A DNA stretch of 64,000 nucleotides from Trinickia acidisoli. Lineage in GTDB: Bacteria > Pseudomonadota > Gammaproteobacteria > Burkholderiales > Burkholderiaceae. The stretch's first letter is position 1. The number at the start of each line of letters is the position of its first letter. Where the stretch lies: contig NZ_JAFLRG010000001.1 of assembly GCF_017315725.1 (NCBI RefSeq), positions 2,852,001 through 2,916,000 on the forward strand, in the 5' to 3' direction. Shown here piece after piece: positions 49,681-62,527 of this stretch. A program made the translations under genes and the position numbers. The notes beneath the pieces were generated by a model. That model worked only from the letters and a program-made list of their open reading frames with translations. It did not search any database and had not been told where the DNA came from.

Positions 49681-50940
49681 ATGCCTGCTCTCGACTTCAC
49701 CGTTCTGTTCGCCGTCATGGTGGTCGCGATGGTCGCCACGAAATTGTGGCTCGCCTCCCGACAAATCCGCTTCGTCGCGGCACGGCGGGACGCAGTGCCG
49801 AGGCAGTTCGCCGATACGATCCCGCTCGCGGCGCATCGGCGCGCGGCCGATTACACCGTCGTGCGCACGCGCTTGTCGATGCTCGAGATCATCGTCGGCG
49901 CCGCCGTGCTGGTCGGGCTCACGCTGCTTGGCGGCGTAGAAGCGCTCGATCGCGCGATCGGCGGCTGGCTCGGCGAAGGTTATACGGGACAGATCGTACT
50001 CGTCGCCGCAGTGGTCGTCGTGACGAGCATCATCGATCTGCCGTTCGACTATTACCGGCAATTCGTCGTCGAGGAACGGTTCGGCTTCAACCGCATGACG
50101 CGCGCCATTTTCTTCGCGGATCTCGCCAAGGGTGTCGCGCTCGGCGCGGCGTTCGGGCTGCCGCTCCTATTCGTCGTGCTTTGGCTCATGGGTCGCGCCG
50201 GCAGCCTGTGGTGGCTGTGGGCGTGGGCCGTCGTGGTCGGGTTTCAGGTGCTCGTGCTCGTGCTGTATCCGAAGCTGATCGCGCCGCTGTTCAACAAGTT
50301 CGAACCGCTGACCGACGAAGTGCTCAAGCAACGGATCGAAGCGCTGATGAAACGCTGCGGGTTCGCGGCCAAGGGCCTGTTCGTCATGGACGGCAGCCGA
50401 CGTTCCGCACATGGAAACGCCTACTTCACGGGCTTCGGGGCCGCGAAGCGCATCGTCTTTTTCGATACGCTGCTCGCGCGGCTGACGGGCAGCGAAATCG
50501 AAGCCGTGCTCGCCCACGAACTCGGACATTTCAAGCGCCGCCACGTCATCAAGCGGATGCTCGTCACGTTCATCATCAGCCTGGGGCTGTTCGCGCTGCT
50601 CGGCTGGCTGACCCAGCGCACCTGGTTCTACGAAGGGCTCGGCGTGCGCCCTTCGATGACCGGCAGCAACGACGGCATCGCACTCGTGCTGTTCTTCCTC
50701 GCGCTGCCCGTGTTCATGTTCTTCGTCACGCCGCTCGGCAGCTTGACCTCGCGTAAGCACGAGTTCGAAGCCGACGCCTTCGCGGCCAGCCAAACCGACG
50801 CGCACGAACTCGTGAAAGCGCTCGTCAAGCTCTACGAAGACAATGCGGCCACGTTGACGCCCGATCCGATCTATACCGCTTTCTACTACTCGCACCCGCC
50901 CGCGTCGCAGCGGATCGAACGGCTGCTGCGCCACGCATGA
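49681..50940 (+). CDS. M48 family membrane metallopeptidase (CAAX protease 1 / Ste24-like)
   Basis: 419-residue inner-membrane zinc protease. The HExxH motif is at 279-283 ([13 protein letters not shown]). The third ligand is the Glu of [11 protein letters not shown]. Several membrane helices flank the active site, as in Ste24. A likely role is membrane protein quality control. ATG 49681 is preferred over TTG 49669. The stop overlaps the rsgA start (ATGA). Confidence 0.92.
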   Translation: MPALDFTVLFAVMVVAMVATKLWLASRQIRFVAARRDAVPRQFADTIPLAAHRRAADYTVVRTRLSMLEIIVGAAVLVGLTLLGGVEALDRAIGGWLGEGYTGQIVLVAAVVVVTSIIDLPFDYYRQFVVEERFGFNRMTRAIFFADLAKGVALGAAFGLPLLFVVLWLMGRAGSLWWLWAWAVVVGFQVLVLVLYPKLIAPLFNKFEPLTDEVLKQRIEALMKRCGFAAKGLFVMDGSRRSAHGNAYFTGFGAAKRIVFFDTLLARLTGSEIEAVLAHELGHFKRRHVIKRMLVTFIISLGLFALLGWLTQRTWFYEGLGVRPSMTGSNDGIALVLFFLALPVFMFFVTPLGSLTSRKHEFEADAFAASQTDAHELVKALVKLYEDNAATLTPDPIYTAFYYSHPPASQRIERLLRHA

Positions 50941-51875
50941 GCGCACGCGAGCCCAAAGCCGGCCCGCGCGCCGGCGCCGCGCGCTGGCGTGGCCTCGTGA
51001 TCGCCGCGCACGGCCGTCACTACCTCGTTGCGCCGGAACACGCGCCGCATACGCTGTTGCAGTGCTTCCCGCGCGGCAAGAAGAGCGAGGTGGCCGTGGG
51101 CGATCGGGTCGTCTACGAGCAGAGCTCCGCCGACCAAGGCGTCATCGTCGAAATCGCCGACCGCCGCAACCTGCTCTATCGTTCCGATCAATACAAGTCC
51201 AAGCTGTTCGCGGCCAACCTCGACCAGTTGCTGATCGTGCTGGCCACCGAGCCGCATTTCAGCGAAGACTTGCTCGGCCGAGCGCTCGTCGCCGCCGAGA
51301 CCAACGAACTGAGGCCGCTGGTCGTCCTGAACAAGACCGACGTTGCGGCGTCGCTACCCGCGACCCGCGAGCGGCTGGCGCCCTATCGCGCGCTCGGCTA
51401 CGACGTGCTCGAACTGTCGATCAAGACGCGCCCCGACGAGGCGCGCGCTGCGCTGAGCGAACGCCTGCGGGGCCATGCCACGCTATTGCTCGGCCAATCG
51501 GGCATGGGCAAGTCGACGCTCGTCAACCTGATCGTGCCCGACGCCGACGTCGCCACGCGCGAGATCTCGACGGCACTGAACAGCGGCCGTCACACGACGA
51601 CGTTCACGCGGCTCTATCCGCTGGAGGGCGGCGGCGCACTGATCGATTCGCCCGGCTTCCAGGAATTCGGCCTCCATCATCTGACCGAAGGCCGGCTCGA
51701 GCGCGCGTTTCCCGAGTTCCGCCCGCTGCTCGCGCACTGCCGGTTCTACAATTGCCATCATCTGCACGAGCCGGGCTGCGCGATTCTCGACGCGCTGACC
51801 GACGGCCGCGTCGCGCGCGAGCGGCACGCGCTTTACGCTCAACTCGTCCACGAAGCGAGTCAGATCGTCAGATAG
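50937..51875 (+). CDS. rsgA: Ribosome small subunit GTPase RsgA
   Basis: 312-residue circularly permuted GTPase that checks late 30S maturation. Motif order is G4 NKTD (about 131), then G1 GQSGMGKST, then G3 DSPG, as expected of the permuted fold. An N-terminal OB fold (about 15-80) and a C-terminal zinc site ([14 protein letters not shown]) complete the family. It overlaps the M48 gene by 4 bp. Confidence 0.95.
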   Translation: MSAREPKAGPRAGAARWRGLVIAAHGRHYLVAPEHAPHTLLQCFPRGKKSEVAVGDRVVYEQSSADQGVIVEIADRRNLLYRSDQYKSKLFAANLDQLLIVLATEPHFSEDLLGRALVAAETNELRPLVVLNKTDVAASLPATRERLAPYRALGYDVLELSIKTRPDEARAALSERLRGHATLLLGQSGMGKSTLVNLIVPDADVATREISTALNSGRHTTTFTRLYPLEGGGALIDSPGFQEFGLHHLTEGRLERAFPEFRPLLAHCRFYNCHHLHEPGCAILDALTDGRVARERHALYAQLVHEASQIVR

Positions 51876-51908
51876 CGAACAAACGTTCCGCCCCATTAGG
51901 ACGCAGGC

Positions 51909-52226
51909 ATGCTGAAGCTGACCCGTGCACCGAACTTCGTCATCGGCCAACACTGGGTGAACTTGTTGGCTACGGCGGGTATCGAGTGTGAACTACACAA
52001 CCGCTATCTGAACGGCGCGCTTGGCGAAATCCCCGCCGATCAATGCGCGCCTGAGCTGTGGCTCGTCGACGAACGCGACGAGATGCTCGCAAGGCGCATC
52101 CTGGAGCGTGCGCAAAGCGGCCCGCCGCCCGGCGCTGCCTCGTGGCGGTGCCATAGCTGCGGCGAAACACTGGAGCCGCAATTCACGGCATGCTGGCGCT
52201 GCGGCGCAGTGCGCGAAGCGCTCTGA
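51909..52226 (+). CDS. DUF2007-type signal-transducing-like protein with zinc ribbon
   Basis: 105-residue protein. The N-terminal part (about 1-70) resembles DUF2007 (PII-like fold); the C-terminal CHSCGETLEPQFTACWRCG forms a four-cysteine zinc ribbon. Function is unknown. It lies 33 bp after rsgA on the same strand and converges with the CobD/CbiB-like gene. Confidence 0.8.
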   Translation: MLKLTRAPNFVIGQHWVNLLATAGIECELHNRYLNGALGEIPADQCAPELWLVDERDEMLARRILERAQSGPPPGAASWRCHSCGETLEPQFTACWRCGAVREAL

Positions 52227-52259
52227 AGCGGGTTTGGAGAATCGGCGGATGAAGCCCGT

Positions 52260-53198
52260 TCAGCCGACCCAAACGGCGATGGTCAACATGAGCAACAAGA
52301 TCATCCACAGGATGACGGCTCGCCAGACGAGGCCGACCGCCGATTGCAGCGTACGCGGCGTGCAATCGTCGCCGACGGTCATCGGGCCACCGTCGGACGC
52401 GCCGAGTGCGTCGAGGCTCGACGGCTCGGCCAGCGGGCCGGCAAGGCGTGCGCCGAGCGCCCCGCTGCCGGCAGCGAGCAGTACGCCCTCGTTGGTGTCG
52501 GGCCATTGGCGCGCGTGATTGCGCCACGCGTAGATCGCGTCCTCGAAGTTGCCGACGATCGCAAAACCGAGCGCCGTCAATCGCGCCGGTAGCCAGTCGA
52601 TAACCAAAAACGCGTTGCGCGCGAACGTGCCGAAGGCGGCTGTGCGCTCGCCCGCGGACACGCTCCAATTGCGCGCCAGATATTCCGAGATGCGATAGAG
52701 CACGGCGCCGGCGGGACCGATCGGCACGAGAAACCAAAAGAACACGCCGAACACGTGCCGATGCGACGCGACGACGGCGTGAATCAACGTATGGCGCACG
52801 ATCTCGCCGACGGGCATATCGACTGTATCCATGCCCGTCCATTCGGCGAGGATTTCACGCGCGCGCGGGACATCGTCGTTATTGAGCGCGAGGTGAATAT
52901 CGGTGAAGTAATGACTGAACTGCCGAAAACCGAGCGTGAAATAAACGATGACGACGTTCCAAAGGAACGCCAGCACGAAACTGATTCGATAAAGGACGTA
53001 ATAGATCGCGGCGACGGCGAGCGTCCAAGGCAGCGCAACGACGAGCCAAGCCAGCATCCCGTGTTTTCTCTTGCCTGCGTCGAAACCTTGCGCAGCCGAT
53101 TCCGCGTGATACTGCAGCAGCGCAAAGATCGGGTTGCTCTGCGAGAGCGCGCGCAGTTGTTCGATGACAAGGGCCAACAATACGGAGAAAAAGGTCAT
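52260..53198 (-). CDS. CobD/CbiB-like membrane protein
   Basis: 312-residue inner-membrane protein with about five helices. The FTDIHLALNNDDVPRARE segment followed by VGEIVRHTLIHAVVASHRHVFG resembles the CobD/CbiB and AmpE families, which include adenosylcobinamide-phosphate synthase. No other cobalamin genes are near, so a role in B12 synthesis is unproven. It is a single gene between DUF2007 and NUDIX genes. Confidence 0.75.
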   Translation of the reverse strand: MTFFSVLLALVIEQLRALSQSNPIFALLQYHAESAAQGFDAGKRKHGMLAWLVVALPWTLAVAAIYYVLYRISFVLAFLWNVVIVYFTLGFRQFSHYFTDIHLALNNDDVPRAREILAEWTGMDTVDMPVGEIVRHTLIHAVVASHRHVFGVFFWFLVPIGPAGAVLYRISEYLARNWSVSAGERTAAFGTFARNAFLVIDWLPARLTALGFAIVGNFEDAIYAWRNHARQWPDTNEGVLLAAGSGALGARLAGPLAEPSSLDALGASDGGPMTVGDDCTPRTLQSAVGLVWRAVILWMILLLMLTIAVWVG

Positions 53199-53317
53199 GC
53201 GAGGGGCCGTGGCAATTCGAGTTTGTTCATTTATCGCATAACGATAGCACAGCGTGCCATGTCCGCATGCGCTCGTCCCGGTTCAACGACACCCAATACA
53301 ACACGCAGCTTGCGCAT

Positions 53318-53998
53318 TCAAGCAGCCAGAAAGCGATAGAAATTGCGCAGCATGCCGGCTGTCGCGCCCCAGATGAAATGCTGACCGCCCGTGCCCGCGC
53401 GGGGATAGGGCATGGCGAAAAAGCGACGCTCTCCGCCTTCCCAACGCAGCAACCGCACCTCGTGATTGGCGGGGTTCATCAGAAAGCGCAGCGGCACCTC
53501 GAAGATTTCCGCGACTTCGAGCGTATCGGCGTGCACCGTAAAAGGCGGATGAACGAGCCCGACGACGGGCGTCACCCGAAACCCGGTACCCGTCAGGTAA
53601 TCGGGCAGTGCTCCCAAAACCTCGACACATTCGGGAGCAAGCGCGACCTCTTCCTGCGCTTCGCGCAGGGCCGTCGCGACCGCGTCCGGATCGGACGGCT
53701 CCCGGCGGCCGCCCGGGAAGCTGATCTGCCCGGCATGATCGCTCAGATGATCGGCCCGCTGCGTGAGCAGCACGGACAGCCCGCCTTCGCGCACGACGAG
53801 CGGCACGAGGACAGCCGCGGCGCGTGGATCGCCGGCCTCAGAGGCGAGCGTCTCGAACGGCTCGGGCGCCCATGCCAAACGTTGGGCGAATCGCTCGCGC
53901 AAGCCTGCGGGCGTCAACCGATACGCGGCCACGCCGGGCAAACCGGCACCGGTCGACTCGATCGGGAGTACCTCGGGTTCGAAGACGGGGCGAATCAA
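53318..53998 (-). CDS. NUDIX hydrolase, CoA pyrophosphatase type
   Basis: Protein with a CoA-pyrophosphatase motif (LLTQRADHLSDHAGQISFPGG) leading into the NUDIX box GGRREPSDPD...REAQEEVAL; both are intact. Expected reaction: hydrolysis of CoA or acyl-CoA to 4'-phosphopantetheine (or its acyl form) and 3',5'-ADP. No ATG is available in frame near the N-terminus. The open frame runs back into the rplS terminator and rplS itself, so I place the start provisionally at TTG 53998 (226 residues). A frameshift near the 5' end is another explanation. Confidence 0.82.
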   Translation of the reverse strand: MIRPVFEPEVLPIESTGAGLPGVAAYRLTPAGLRERFAQRLAWAPEPFETLASEAGDPRAAAVLVPLVVREGGLSVLLTQRADHLSDHAGQISFPGGRREPSDPDAVATALREAQEEVALAPECVEVLGALPDYLTGTGFRVTPVVGLVHPPFTVHADTLEVAEIFEVPLRFLMNPANHEVRLLRWEGGERRFFAMPYPRAGTGGQHFIWGATAGMLRNFYRFLAA

Positions 53999-54057
53999 CG
54001 TAGGGCTCGTGAAGTCGTGGACGGATATCCGCCATTGTGACTCGGCAAACAAAAAAG

Positions 54058-54096
54058 AAAAAAGCACCCGAAGCGGATGCTGCGGGTGCTTTTTCT
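54058..54096 (-). terminator. Terminator of the rpsP-rimM-trmD-rplS operon
   Basis: Stem GCACCCG (54064-54070) with CGGGTGC (54083-54089), flanked by A and T runs on both sides. It can work in both directions; on the minus strand it lies 15 bp after the rplS stop. Confidence 0.88.
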
Positions 54097-54110
54097 TCCA
54101 GCTTGCACGC

Positions 54111-54491
54111 TTAGGAAGCCGCGCGGTCCTTCGAGACCAGCTTTTCCTTGATGCGCGCCGACTTGCCCGAACGCTCGCGCAGGTAGTAGAGCTTTGCACG
54201 ACGCACATCGCCGCGACGCTTCACGACGATGCTGGCCAGCAGCGGCGAGTACGTTTGGAACGTACGTTCGACGCCTTCGCCCGACGAAATCTTACGGACG
54301 ATGAACGACGAGTTCAGGCCGCGGTTGCGCTTGGCGATCACCACGCCTTCATAGGCCTGGACGCGCTTGCGGGTACCTTCGACCACGTTCACGTTCACGA
54401 TCACCGTATCGCCGGGAGCGAATTCGGGGATCGACTTGCCGGCGAGCACGCGCTCGATTTCTTCCTGCTCGAGTTTTTCAATCAGATTCAT
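54111..54491 (-). CDS. rplS: 50S ribosomal protein L19
   Basis: 126-residue ribosomal protein lying at the 30S-50S interface. Starts [34 protein letters not shown] and the C-terminal [22 protein letters not shown] are characteristic. Last gene of the rpsP-rimM-trmD-rplS operon, 143 bp after trmD. An upstream in-frame extension is not conserved. Confidence 0.98.
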   Translation of the reverse strand: MNLIEKLEQEEIERVLAGKSIPEFAPGDTVIVNVNVVEGTRKRVQAYEGVVIAKRNRGLNSSFIVRKISSGEGVERTFQTYSPLLASIVVKRRGDVRRAKLYYLRERSGKSARIKEKLVSKDRAAS

Positions 54492-54634
54492 CACTGACTC
54501 CTTGTGCCATCTTGTCGGCGTTATGCCTGCCGCGTGCCGCATGGGCAGTTTGGCTTGGCCCCGATAGAGGATGGGTTCACATCTGGCACCGCATCCGCGG
54601 CACCGCCTGCGCCTTGCGCGCGAACCGAAGACCT

Positions 54635-55402
54635 TCAGGACTCCGATGCCGCCTTCGCAAGACTTGCGAGCCATGCCTCGTCGGCACGGCTCAGCATTTT
54701 GTTCCGCCTAGCGCGCTCGATCAGATCGGGCCGCTTGGCGAACGTGTTTCTCAGTGCCTCTTTGCGTCGCCACTGCCCGATTTCGGCGTGATGGCCGCCG
54801 AGCAGCACATCGGGCACGCGCACGCCCTCGTATTCCTCGGGACGCGTGTAATGCGGGCAATCGAGCAACCCGTCGACGAAACTGTCCTGCACCGCCGACT
54901 GCGCATCGCCGAGCACACCCGGCAACTGCCGCACCACCGCATCCATCAATGCCATCGCAGGCAACTCCCCGCCGGAGAGCACGAAATCGCCGAGGCTCAC
55001 TTCTTCGTCGACACAGCGATCGATGAGACGCTGATCGATCGCTTCATACCGCCCGCAGAGCAAAACGAGTCCTGGCTCGCACGCGAAGCGCATCACGCGT
55101 TCGTGATCGAGGGGCGCACCTTGCGGCGACATCATCACGACGCGGGTACCGCTCACGCCGAGGGCAGCCTGCGCGGCCTTCGCTGCGCCGATGGCTGCCT
55201 CGAGCGGCTTGGCCAGCATCACCATGCCGGGCCCGCCGCCGTACGGCCGATCGTCGACGGTACGGTAGTTGTCCGACGTGAAATCGCGCGGATTCCATGT
55301 CCTCAAGCCGAACCGCCCTTGCTTCGCCGCCCGGCTCGTGATGCCCCACTCGGTAATCGCGCGGAACATCTCGGGAAAGAGCGTGACGACATCGAACTGC
55401 AT
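54635..55402 (-). CDS. trmD: tRNA (guanine-37-N1)-methyltransferase TrmD
   Basis: 255-residue SPOUT-type methyltransferase that makes m1G37 in tRNAs and prevents frameshifting. [21 protein letters not shown] at the start, YGGGPGMVM in the catalytic region, and the trefoil-knot segment [20 protein letters not shown] are conserved. A start at 55402 with GGGAG upstream is chosen over 55426. It lies 26 bp after rimM. Confidence 0.97.
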   Translation of the reverse strand: MQFDVVTLFPEMFRAITEWGITSRAAKQGRFGLRTWNPRDFTSDNYRTVDDRPYGGGPGMVMLAKPLEAAIGAAKAAQAALGVSGTRVVMMSPQGAPLDHERVMRFACEPGLVLLCGRYEAIDQRLIDRCVDEEVSLGDFVLSGGELPAMALMDAVVRQLPGVLGDAQSAVQDSFVDGLLDCPHYTRPEEYEGVRVPDVLLGGHHAEIGQWRRKEALRNTFAKRPDLIERARRNKMLSRADEAWLASLAKAASES

Positions 55403-55428
55403 CGCGCGCTCCCTGGTGTCGACCATGC

Positions 55429-56118
55429 TCAGTAATCGGCTTCCCAATCGACGACGATACGCCTCGCCGCCTGATCCACCGTTTTCACGTACACGCCGAC
55501 GAACGGAATCAACCGCTCGCCGGTAACCGGCTGCCCGTCCTTGTCTTGCGACGGGTACTCGATGCGAAGCACCGAATGCGCACCGTTGTCGATGAGGTCG
55601 ATAACGACGCCGAGCGCGATGCCCGCCTCGTTGACGACTTCGAGGCCGATCAGATCGACCCAATAAAACTCATCTGTCCCGAGTGCGGGGAAATCGCTGC
55701 GGCATACATGGACACACCAACCGCGCCACGCCAGCGCTTGATCGCGATCGCCGGGGCCGCTCAACTGTGCGACGACGCTATCGCCATGCACCTTTGCCAC
55801 CACCACGGGCGCCGATTTGATTTCGCGCCCCTTGACGAGCCACCAGCATTTCGCGCTCGTCAAGGCATCGCCGCCTTGGCGCGCGCTTGCATGCGCCGCA
55901 ACTTTGACCCAACCCTTCAGGCCGTATGCGTCGACGATGGCACCCACTTCGACGGCATCGTCCGGCAACGTATCGACCGGCTCGATGCCCGACGCTTGAC
56001 CGACGGCTGCACTCGCCTCATTGCGCTCGACCGGCTTGCGCGCGAACGCGCCAAACGACACAGACGCCCGGGAAGTCGTTTTCGCTCGCCCCGAGCCGCT
56101 CGAATCACGAACGGACAT
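55429..56118 (-). CDS. rimM: 16S rRNA processing protein RimM
   Basis: 229-residue 30S maturation factor that binds S19 and helps the 30S head mature. It has the RimM barrel ([18 protein letters not shown]) and the PRC-barrel half ([16 protein letters not shown] and [14 protein letters not shown]). The N-terminal ~55 residues (Ser/Ala-rich) are a Burkholderia-type extension. ATG 56118 has GAGG 9-12 bp upstream; a TTG at 56124 is the alternative. Confidence 0.95.
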   Translation of the reverse strand: MSVRDSSGSGRAKTTSRASVSFGAFARKPVERNEASAAVGQASGIEPVDTLPDDAVEVGAIVDAYGLKGWVKVAAHASARQGGDALTSAKCWWLVKGREIKSAPVVVAKVHGDSVVAQLSGPGDRDQALAWRGWCVHVCRSDFPALGTDEFYWVDLIGLEVVNEAGIALGVVIDLIDNGAHSVLRIEYPSQDKDGQPVTGERLIPFVGVYVKTVDQAARRIVVDWEADY

Positions 56119-56228
56119 CGACAAACCTCACAGTTGCTCAATCACGCGCGCCATTGACCAAGCGGCGTCAGCACGGTGCGCATCGCGCAGGGTGCAAACT
56201 GCCGTGGCCCATGCCGCCGCCAGTGCGA

Positions 56229-56483
56229 TTAAGCAGCCGGTTGCGCCTTTTGCGCTTGCTTCACGAGACGCTCGACCGTCGGCGACAGTTGCGCGCCAAC
56301 GCCTTGCCAGTACGTCAGGCGATCCTGCGCAATGCGCAGCGACTCGCCCTTCGTCGCGACTGGGTTGTAAAAACCGACGCGCTCGATGAAACGGCCATCG
56401 CGGCGATTACGCGAATCGGTGGCGACGATGTTGTAGAACGGGCGCTTCTTCGAGCCGCCACGTGCCAAGCGGATGATGACCAT
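56229..56483 (-). CDS. rpsP: 30S ribosomal protein S16
   Basis: 84-residue ribosomal protein starting [20 protein letters not shown]; the [17 protein letters not shown] block is also conserved. First gene of the rpsP-rimM-trmD-rplS operon. An upstream start would add 36 residues with no family similarity. Confidence 0.98.
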   Translation of the reverse strand: MVIIRLARGGSKKRPFYNIVATDSRNRRDGRFIERVGFYNPVATKGESLRIAQDRLTYWQGVGAQLSPTVERLVKQAQKAQPAA

Positions 56484-56697
56484 GCTGTAATCCTTGAAAA
56501 CCGGGGGTTCGGAACTACTGAAACGATCGATTATAGCGGGAAACTGAAACCATAACAAACACTTACCGATTCGACCGTACGGCATTGGCAACTCGGGACG
56601 GGCCCGGAACCGGAGCGGGGACGTACAATGCGCGCTCGGGCGTCCGCGCGAGCGGACGTGTTACCTCGATGAACTCCCGCAGCTCGCCTTCACGGAC

Positions 56698-57168
56698 ATG
56701 TCCACTCGCGTTTCTTCTGCTCCCACACGCTTTCGCTCCAAGACGCTCACCGCCCTGCTCGCTTTTCTGTTCGGCAGCGTCGGCGCTCATCGTTTCTACC
56801 TGTATGGTTCTCGCGACCTGTTTGGATGGGCCCACGTGATCGGCACAGCCTTGGGCATCCCCGGGGTGCTGCTGCTCGTCGCTTCGGAGCGAACGTCGAC
56901 GCTCGGGTGGCTGCTGGCTATTCTTGGCGCAATATCGGTATTGGCGGCCTTCCTTGCGGCAATCGTCTACGGGCTGCGCCCCGACGAAAAATGGGACGCG
57001 CAATTCAATGCGGGCCATACGGCCCGGAGCCGTTCCGGCTGGGGCGTCGTCTTCGTTGTGATCTTTTCGTTGTTCATCGGTGCGCTGCTGCTCATGAGCG
57101 GACTCGCCTTGACGTTTCAAACGTACTTCGAGTCGCAGAGCAACGTGGTCGGCTCGCTTTCCCAATAA
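56698..57168 (+). CDS. TM2-domain membrane protein
   Basis: 156-residue inner-membrane protein. The N-terminal TM2 domain has the signature FLFGSVGAHRFYLYGSRDLFGW (two helices with a turn), and two more helices follow (about 68-92 and 115-140). Function is unknown. It is divergent from rpsP and converges with the radical SAM gene. Confidence 0.8.
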   Translation: MSTRVSSAPTRFRSKTLTALLAFLFGSVGAHRFYLYGSRDLFGWAHVIGTALGIPGVLLLVASERTSTLGWLLAILGAISVLAAFLAAIVYGLRPDEKWDAQFNAGHTARSRSGWGVVFVVIFSLFIGALLLMSGLALTFQTYFESQSNVVGSLSQ

Positions 57169-57185
57169 ACACGACCGGGGGCCGG

Positions 57186-58304
57186 TCAAAACAAGCTCAG
57201 TTGCGGATTCAGGGGCTCGGCCGTGGCCGGCTTCTGGAAATGCGACATATCGAGGATGCCGTGTTGCCGTGCGTTGAGGCCAAGTCGTTTGACTGCCTTC
57301 GCAAACCGCTGCTTGAGCAATTCGGCCCAGGCCCCCTCTCCCTTCATGCGATGCGCAAAGGACGAGTCGTAGTCCTTGCCGCCGCGCATGTCGCGCACGC
57401 GAGCCATCACGCGCTCCGCGCGCTGCGGAAAATGCGCGGCCAGCCAATCTTTGAAGAGGGGCGCCACCTCCCAAGGCAAACGCAGCACGATGTAACTCGC
57501 GCTCGTAGCGCCGGCTTCCGCGCATGCTTCGAGCACGCGCTCGAGATCCGGCTCGGTGACGAAAGGGATCACTGGTGCCACGCTGACCCCAACCGGAATG
57601 CCCGCTTCGCTGAGTGTGCGAATCGTGCGTAGCCGCCGCATCGGCGTAGCCGCGCGCGGCTCCAGCGTACGAGCAATCTCGACATCGAGCGTCGTGATCG
57701 TGACGGCGGCCATCACCTGCCCCTGTTGCGCCATCGGCGCGAGCAAATCGATGTCGCGCTCGATCAGCGACGACTTCGTTATCGCGGCGAACGGGTGACC
57801 GTAGTCGTGGAGAACCTCGATGACACGCCGGGTTAGGCGCAATTCACGTTCGATGGGCTGATATGCGTCCGTGTTCACGCCGAGCGCGATCGGCTCGGGT
57901 AGATAGCTTCTTTTGGACAGCTCGCGTTGCAGCAACTCCGGCGCATTGACCTTCGCGTAGATGCGGCTCTCGAAATCGAGCCCCGGAGAAAGTCCGAGAT
58001 AGCTGTGAGTCGGACGGGCGAAACAATAGATACAGCCGTGCTCGCAGCCACGATAGGGGTTGAGCGAAACGCTGAACGGAATGTCGGGCGACGTGTTGCG
58101 GGTCAAGATGCTTCTGGCCCGCTCCTCGAATACCTGCGTCTTGAAAGACGGCCGAGCGCCGTCTTCGCTCGCCGACACCCAGCCGTCATCCACCGCTTCT
58201 CGCTGGTCGAGTTCATAGCGCCCCTGCAGATTCGTAACAGCGCCCCGGCCCTTGAGAGGCGTAGGCGGAGCAATGGGGTATTCGGCGTCGCGGTCGTCCA
58301 TCAT
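57186..58304 (-). CDS. PA0069-family radical SAM protein
   Basis: 372-residue radical SAM protein of the SplB-like / PA0069 family. The cluster motif is C87-x3-C91-x2-C94 (CEHGCIYCF), preceded by NTSPDIPFSVSLNPYRG. The family N-terminus PLKGRGAVTN follows the chosen start. ATG 58304 or 58301 is likely; an in-frame ATG at 58385 would extend it. A LexA box lies 91 bp upstream, and I recall the Pseudomonas homologue PA0069 being assigned to the SOS regulon, which would fit a DNA-damage role. Confidence 0.85.
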   Translation of the reverse strand: MMDDRDAEYPIAPPTPLKGRGAVTNLQGRYELDQREAVDDGWVSASEDGARPSFKTQVFEERARSILTRNTSPDIPFSVSLNPYRGCEHGCIYCFARPTHSYLGLSPGLDFESRIYAKVNAPELLQRELSKRSYLPEPIALGVNTDAYQPIERELRLTRRVIEVLHDYGHPFAAITKSSLIERDIDLLAPMAQQGQVMAAVTITTLDVEIARTLEPRAATPMRRLRTIRTLSEAGIPVGVSVAPVIPFVTEPDLERVLEACAEAGATSASYIVLRLPWEVAPLFKDWLAAHFPQRAERVMARVRDMRGGKDYDSSFAHRMKGEGAWAELLKQRFAKAVKRLGLNARQHGILDMSHFQKPATAEPLNPQLSLF

Positions 58305-58395
58305 ACGTGCTCGCGGTACACGGAGCTTGGCCTGTCTCCCGACGAGAGACGCCAGCGGCAGCATGCCGGTACAAGATCCGTCCATGCTACGCCGA

Positions 58396-58415
58396 TACTG
58401 TATATTTGTACAGTA
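58396..58415 (-). promoter_or_regulatory. LexA/SOS box upstream of the radical SAM gene
   Basis: TACTGTATATTTGTACAGTA has a perfect CTGT-N8-ACAG core, and its flanks extend the dyad to GATACTGTA/TACAGTATC. It is nearly the E. coli consensus. The box lies 91 bp before the chosen ATG, or 10 bp before the alternative ATG at 58385. Confidence 0.8.
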
Positions 58416-58612
58416 TCGCATTGGAGCCGCCGGTGCCGCGGGGGGCACTACGTCAAAGCTGGACGCGTATCGATGCGAGCGCGACGCCGACAGGGAAAGG
58501 GGGATGAGTCGGCGCGAGGGGGTAACGATCGAGCGCGGTGCGAATTGTCGAGCGAGGCTTTCCGGAGCCTGCTTTCCGGAATACAACGAGACTTTTTGTT
58601 CGAGCATAAAGC

Positions 58613-58650
58613 ACAAACCCCCGGTAGCGGGCGCGCTAACGGGGGTTTGT
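58613..58650 (-). terminator. rRNA operon terminator
   Basis: Stem of 17 bp with one mismatch (left arm 58613-58629, right arm 58634-58650, including ACAAACCCCCG/CGGGGGTTTGT), just after the 5S gene in the direction of transcription. The T tract is weak. Confidence 0.65.
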
Positions 58651-58660
58651 AGGGTAGGGA

Positions 58661-58776
58661 GCCTGACGATGACCTACTTTCACACGGGCAATCCGCACTA
58701 TCATTGGCGTGGAGTCGTTTCACGGTCCTGTTCGGGATGGGAAGGGGTGGTACCAACTCGCTATGATCATCAGGCA
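58661..58776 (-). rRNA. rrf: 5S ribosomal RNA
   Basis: Minus strand reads TGCCTGATGATCATAGCGAG..., then CCACCCCTTCCCATCCCGAAC, and ends with GGTCATCGTCAGGC. The 5' and 3' ends pair as expected. About 116 nt; the exact ends are approximate. Confidence 0.95.
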
Positions 58777-59001
58777 TGACTTGTTGCTACGAGGCTTGTG
58801 GGCCGCATAGCCAATCTGGGAAGAAGTATTGAGCGCGCGGTGTGGGCGGGCTCGGTGTTTCGGTGTAATGGGGGGTGATCGATGGGGGGTGATTGCGTGG
58901 CACGGATACGCGAGTCAAACCTTGAGCGCTGAGCCCCCGTTCGGGGGTGCTCTTCAGTCGGTGCTGAGGCACACACACTGAAGGCGAAACGCTCCGGTTA
59001 T

Positions 59002-61884
<2,883 letters not shown>

Positions 61885-62250
61885 CTATAACGAGAGCGTC
61901 TCGCGGCCAGAGTTAGCGCTTTAGCGCTTACTCTGGGCTCGCCCCCTTGCGGGGCACCTAGAAGGTACCACCTACGGGGTTAGAACCACTCGCACTACAG
62001 GTTTGAGTTCTCGCGTTGTGCCGTATTCCAAGTCATCTTTCGATCACTTTTCATACTTGATACAATCACTACCCATCGATATCTTCCACGTCCATCTCAT
62101 AGACGCTTCCAATATCCATTACTACTTCTTCCAGATTGTTAAAGATCGACAGCCGACTCGGACTACTTCAGTCGCTCTGACTGGCTCAATCGCCAATGAC
62201 AAAGACTCTTCCTGCGCAACGCCTTGCGCCGAACCCTTGTCATTGGTGGT
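61885..62250. other. Spacer between 23S and tRNA-Ala
   Basis: About 366 bp of internal transcribed spacer. No gene is seen; an A/T-richer tract at about 62040-62140 will form part of the 23S processing stem and antitermination signals, which I cannot place exactly. Confidence 0.6.
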
Positions 62251-62326
62251 TGGTGGAGGCAGACGGGATCGAACCGACGACCCCCTGCTTGCAAAGCAGG
62301 TGCTCTCCCAGCTGAGCTATGCCCCC
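62251..62326 (-). tRNA. tRNA-Ala (anticodon TGC)
   Basis: 76-nt cloverleaf with encoded CCA. Minus strand begins GGGGGCATAGCTCAGCTGGG, and the anticodon loop is CTTTGCAAG. Located in the rRNA spacer. Confidence 0.97.
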
Positions 62327-62387
62327 TCACTCAGTACAGACACAGACAGCCCACCTCTTCGATGAGCTCCCCAGGGGCGCAGACATA

Positions 62388-62464
62388 TGGTGGGTCTGGT
62401 TGGATTCGAACCAACGACCCCCGCCTTATCAAGACGGTGCTCTAACCAACTGAGCTACAGACCC
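62388..62464 (-). tRNA. tRNA-Ile (anticodon GAT)
   Basis: 77-nt cloverleaf with encoded CCA. Minus strand begins GGGTCTGTAGCTCAGTTGGT, and the anticodon loop is CTTGATAAG. It follows the 16S gene, before tRNA-Ala. Confidence 0.97.
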
Positions 62465-62527
62465 CTGAGTCTGTCTTGATCTACAGCCGATAAGCGTGAG
62501 CGCTCAACCTTGAACACGTCAGCTCGA

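Larger units (their letters stand above)
58305..58660. other. Non-coding stretch between the radical SAM gene and the rRNA operon
   Basis: About 356 bp without a supported gene. It contains the LexA box (58396-58415) and the rRNA operon terminator (58613-58650). The small open frames here are in sequence of similar composition to the flanks and lack ribosome sites. Confidence 0.5.
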
